From contig NZ_BBXG01000021.1 of the NCBI RefSeq assembly GCF_001570605.1, positions 1-64,000 of the forward strand: a DNA stretch of 64,000 nt, in the 5' to 3' direction. This stretch comes from Herbidospora cretacea (GTDB lineage Bacteria > Actinomycetota > Actinomycetes > Streptosporangiales > Streptosporangiaceae). The notes beneath the pieces were generated by a model that saw only the letters and a list, made by a program, of their open reading frames with translations, searched no databases and was not told where the DNA came from. The position numbers and the translations under genes were made by a program. Position 1 is the first letter of the stretch. Each line of letters begins with the position of its first letter. Positions 63,642-64,000 of this stretch are shown here, one piece after another.

Positions 63642-64000
63642 ATGAGTCGATGGATGGTCGCGGTGGTCGCGTTCTTCATCTCCGGCACAGTCTGCGGCAC
63701 GGTCAGCGGTCCCGCGCAGGCCTCCGTGCCGCGGGGGAACGAGGGCCAGTGGGGCGGGGCCGACCTGTCGGTCTCCATCGAGGCCAGCCCGAAGGTGGCC
63801 CAGCCCGGCCAGTCGCTGACCTACACGGTCCAGGTGCGGAACGGCGGGCCCGGCGACGCGGTGCTGCCGACGCTGACGGTCCGGGTGCCCACCGACTTCA
63901 AGATCGTGAATGTGGACGTCGCCGAGTGTCAGCCCGGCCGGGGTCTGGCTGAGGTCGTCTGCCGCTCGTCCAAGGACGTCGCGCCCGGTCAGGCGGGCGG
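63642..64000 (+). CDS. Secreted DUF11-like repeat protein (truncated at window end)
   Basis: A frame open from ATG 63642 to the window edge encodes at least 119 residues. It begins with a signal peptide (MSRWMVAVVAFFISGTVCG, cleavage probably after AQA). The mature part looks like a DUF11/CARDB-type beta-sandwich: DLSVSIEASPKVAQPGQSLT, YTVQVRNGGPGDAVLPTLTV, VRVPTDFKIVNVDVAECQPG. Such domains form repeated cell-surface stalks. It is divergent from the small membrane gene by 60 nt. Confidence 0.72.
   Translation, partial: MSRWMVAVVAFFISGTVCGTVSGPAQASVPRGNEGQWGGADLSVSIEASPKVAQPGQSLTYTVQVRNGGPGDAVLPTLTVRVPTDFKIVNVDVAECQPGRGLAEVVCRSSKDVAPGQAG

Overview
The window is a contiguous piece of a high-GC actinobacterial chromosome, with no rRNA, tRNA, CRISPR array, insertion sequence or prophage that I can see. 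GC-biased third codon positions, frequent GTG/TTG starts, several probable leaderless genes, the order sucC-sucD-perM-purN-purH, eukaryote-like Ser/Thr kinases, and a DprE1/DprE2 pair beside teichoic-acid-type glycosyltransferases fit a sporulating actinomycete, most likely of the Streptosporangiales (a Nonomuraea/Streptosporangium-like genus). The genus is inference.

Layout: (1) 0-5.5 kb: guaB and guaB3 (guanine nucleotide synthesis), then a convergent amino-sugar operon (RibD/DHFR-fold protein, SIS-domain sugar isomerase, nagA). (2) 5.6-10.4 kb: a frameshifted WGR/beta-propeller gene, a TetR regulator divergent from an alpha/beta hydrolase with duplicated operator-like sites, and glpD. (3) 10.4-17.7 kb: a Ser/Thr kinase in operon with a beta-propeller lipoprotein, then a divergent succinic semialdehyde dehydrogenase and guaA. 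(4) 17.7-36 kb: a large cell-envelope glycopolymer region holding a membrane acyltransferase, a polysaccharide deacetylase, dprE2/dprE1, a GT2, a polysialyltransferase-family enzyme, two GT2-TagF fusion proteins, a Stealth phosphotransferase, a CDP-alcohol phosphotransferase, two tandem sulfotransferases and a GT4. (5) 36-44.9 kb: a SRPBCC protein, a Lia-like envelope-stress module (PspC/toastrack protein divergent from a PspC-containing histidine kinase and a LuxR-type regulator), a GCS2 ligase, a methyltransferase, a zinc peptidase lipoprotein, a CPBP protease and a PIG-L deacetylase. (6) 45-50 kb: pcrA bracketed by short repeats, an amidohydrolase, a secreted protein and a stand-alone B12-binding protein. 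(7) 50.3-61.3 kb: housekeeping sucCD, perM, purN, purH, folD, an FHA-HTH regulator, citrate synthase, a DUF3017-like gene and icd. (8) 61.4-64 kb: a receptor kinase with an extracellular solute-binding domain, a small membrane protein, and a truncated secreted DUF11-like protein.

The best candidate for an undescribed system is region 4. It combines enzymes for a phosphodiester-linked surface glycan (TagF, Stealth, CDP-alcohol transferase), a polysialyltransferase-like enzyme and paired sulfotransferases, next to the DprE1/DprE2 epimerase that makes decaprenyl-phospho-arabinose. This suggests a sulfated or otherwise decorated phosphoglycan. Other notable points are a kinase fused to an amino-acid-binding-protein-like sensor, a GuaB3 whose catalytic cysteine position is histidine, a DprE1 with alanine at the benzothiazinone-target cysteine position, a purN that probably starts at CTG, and well-formed candidate operators at the TetR/hydrolase and PspC/kinase divergent promoters.
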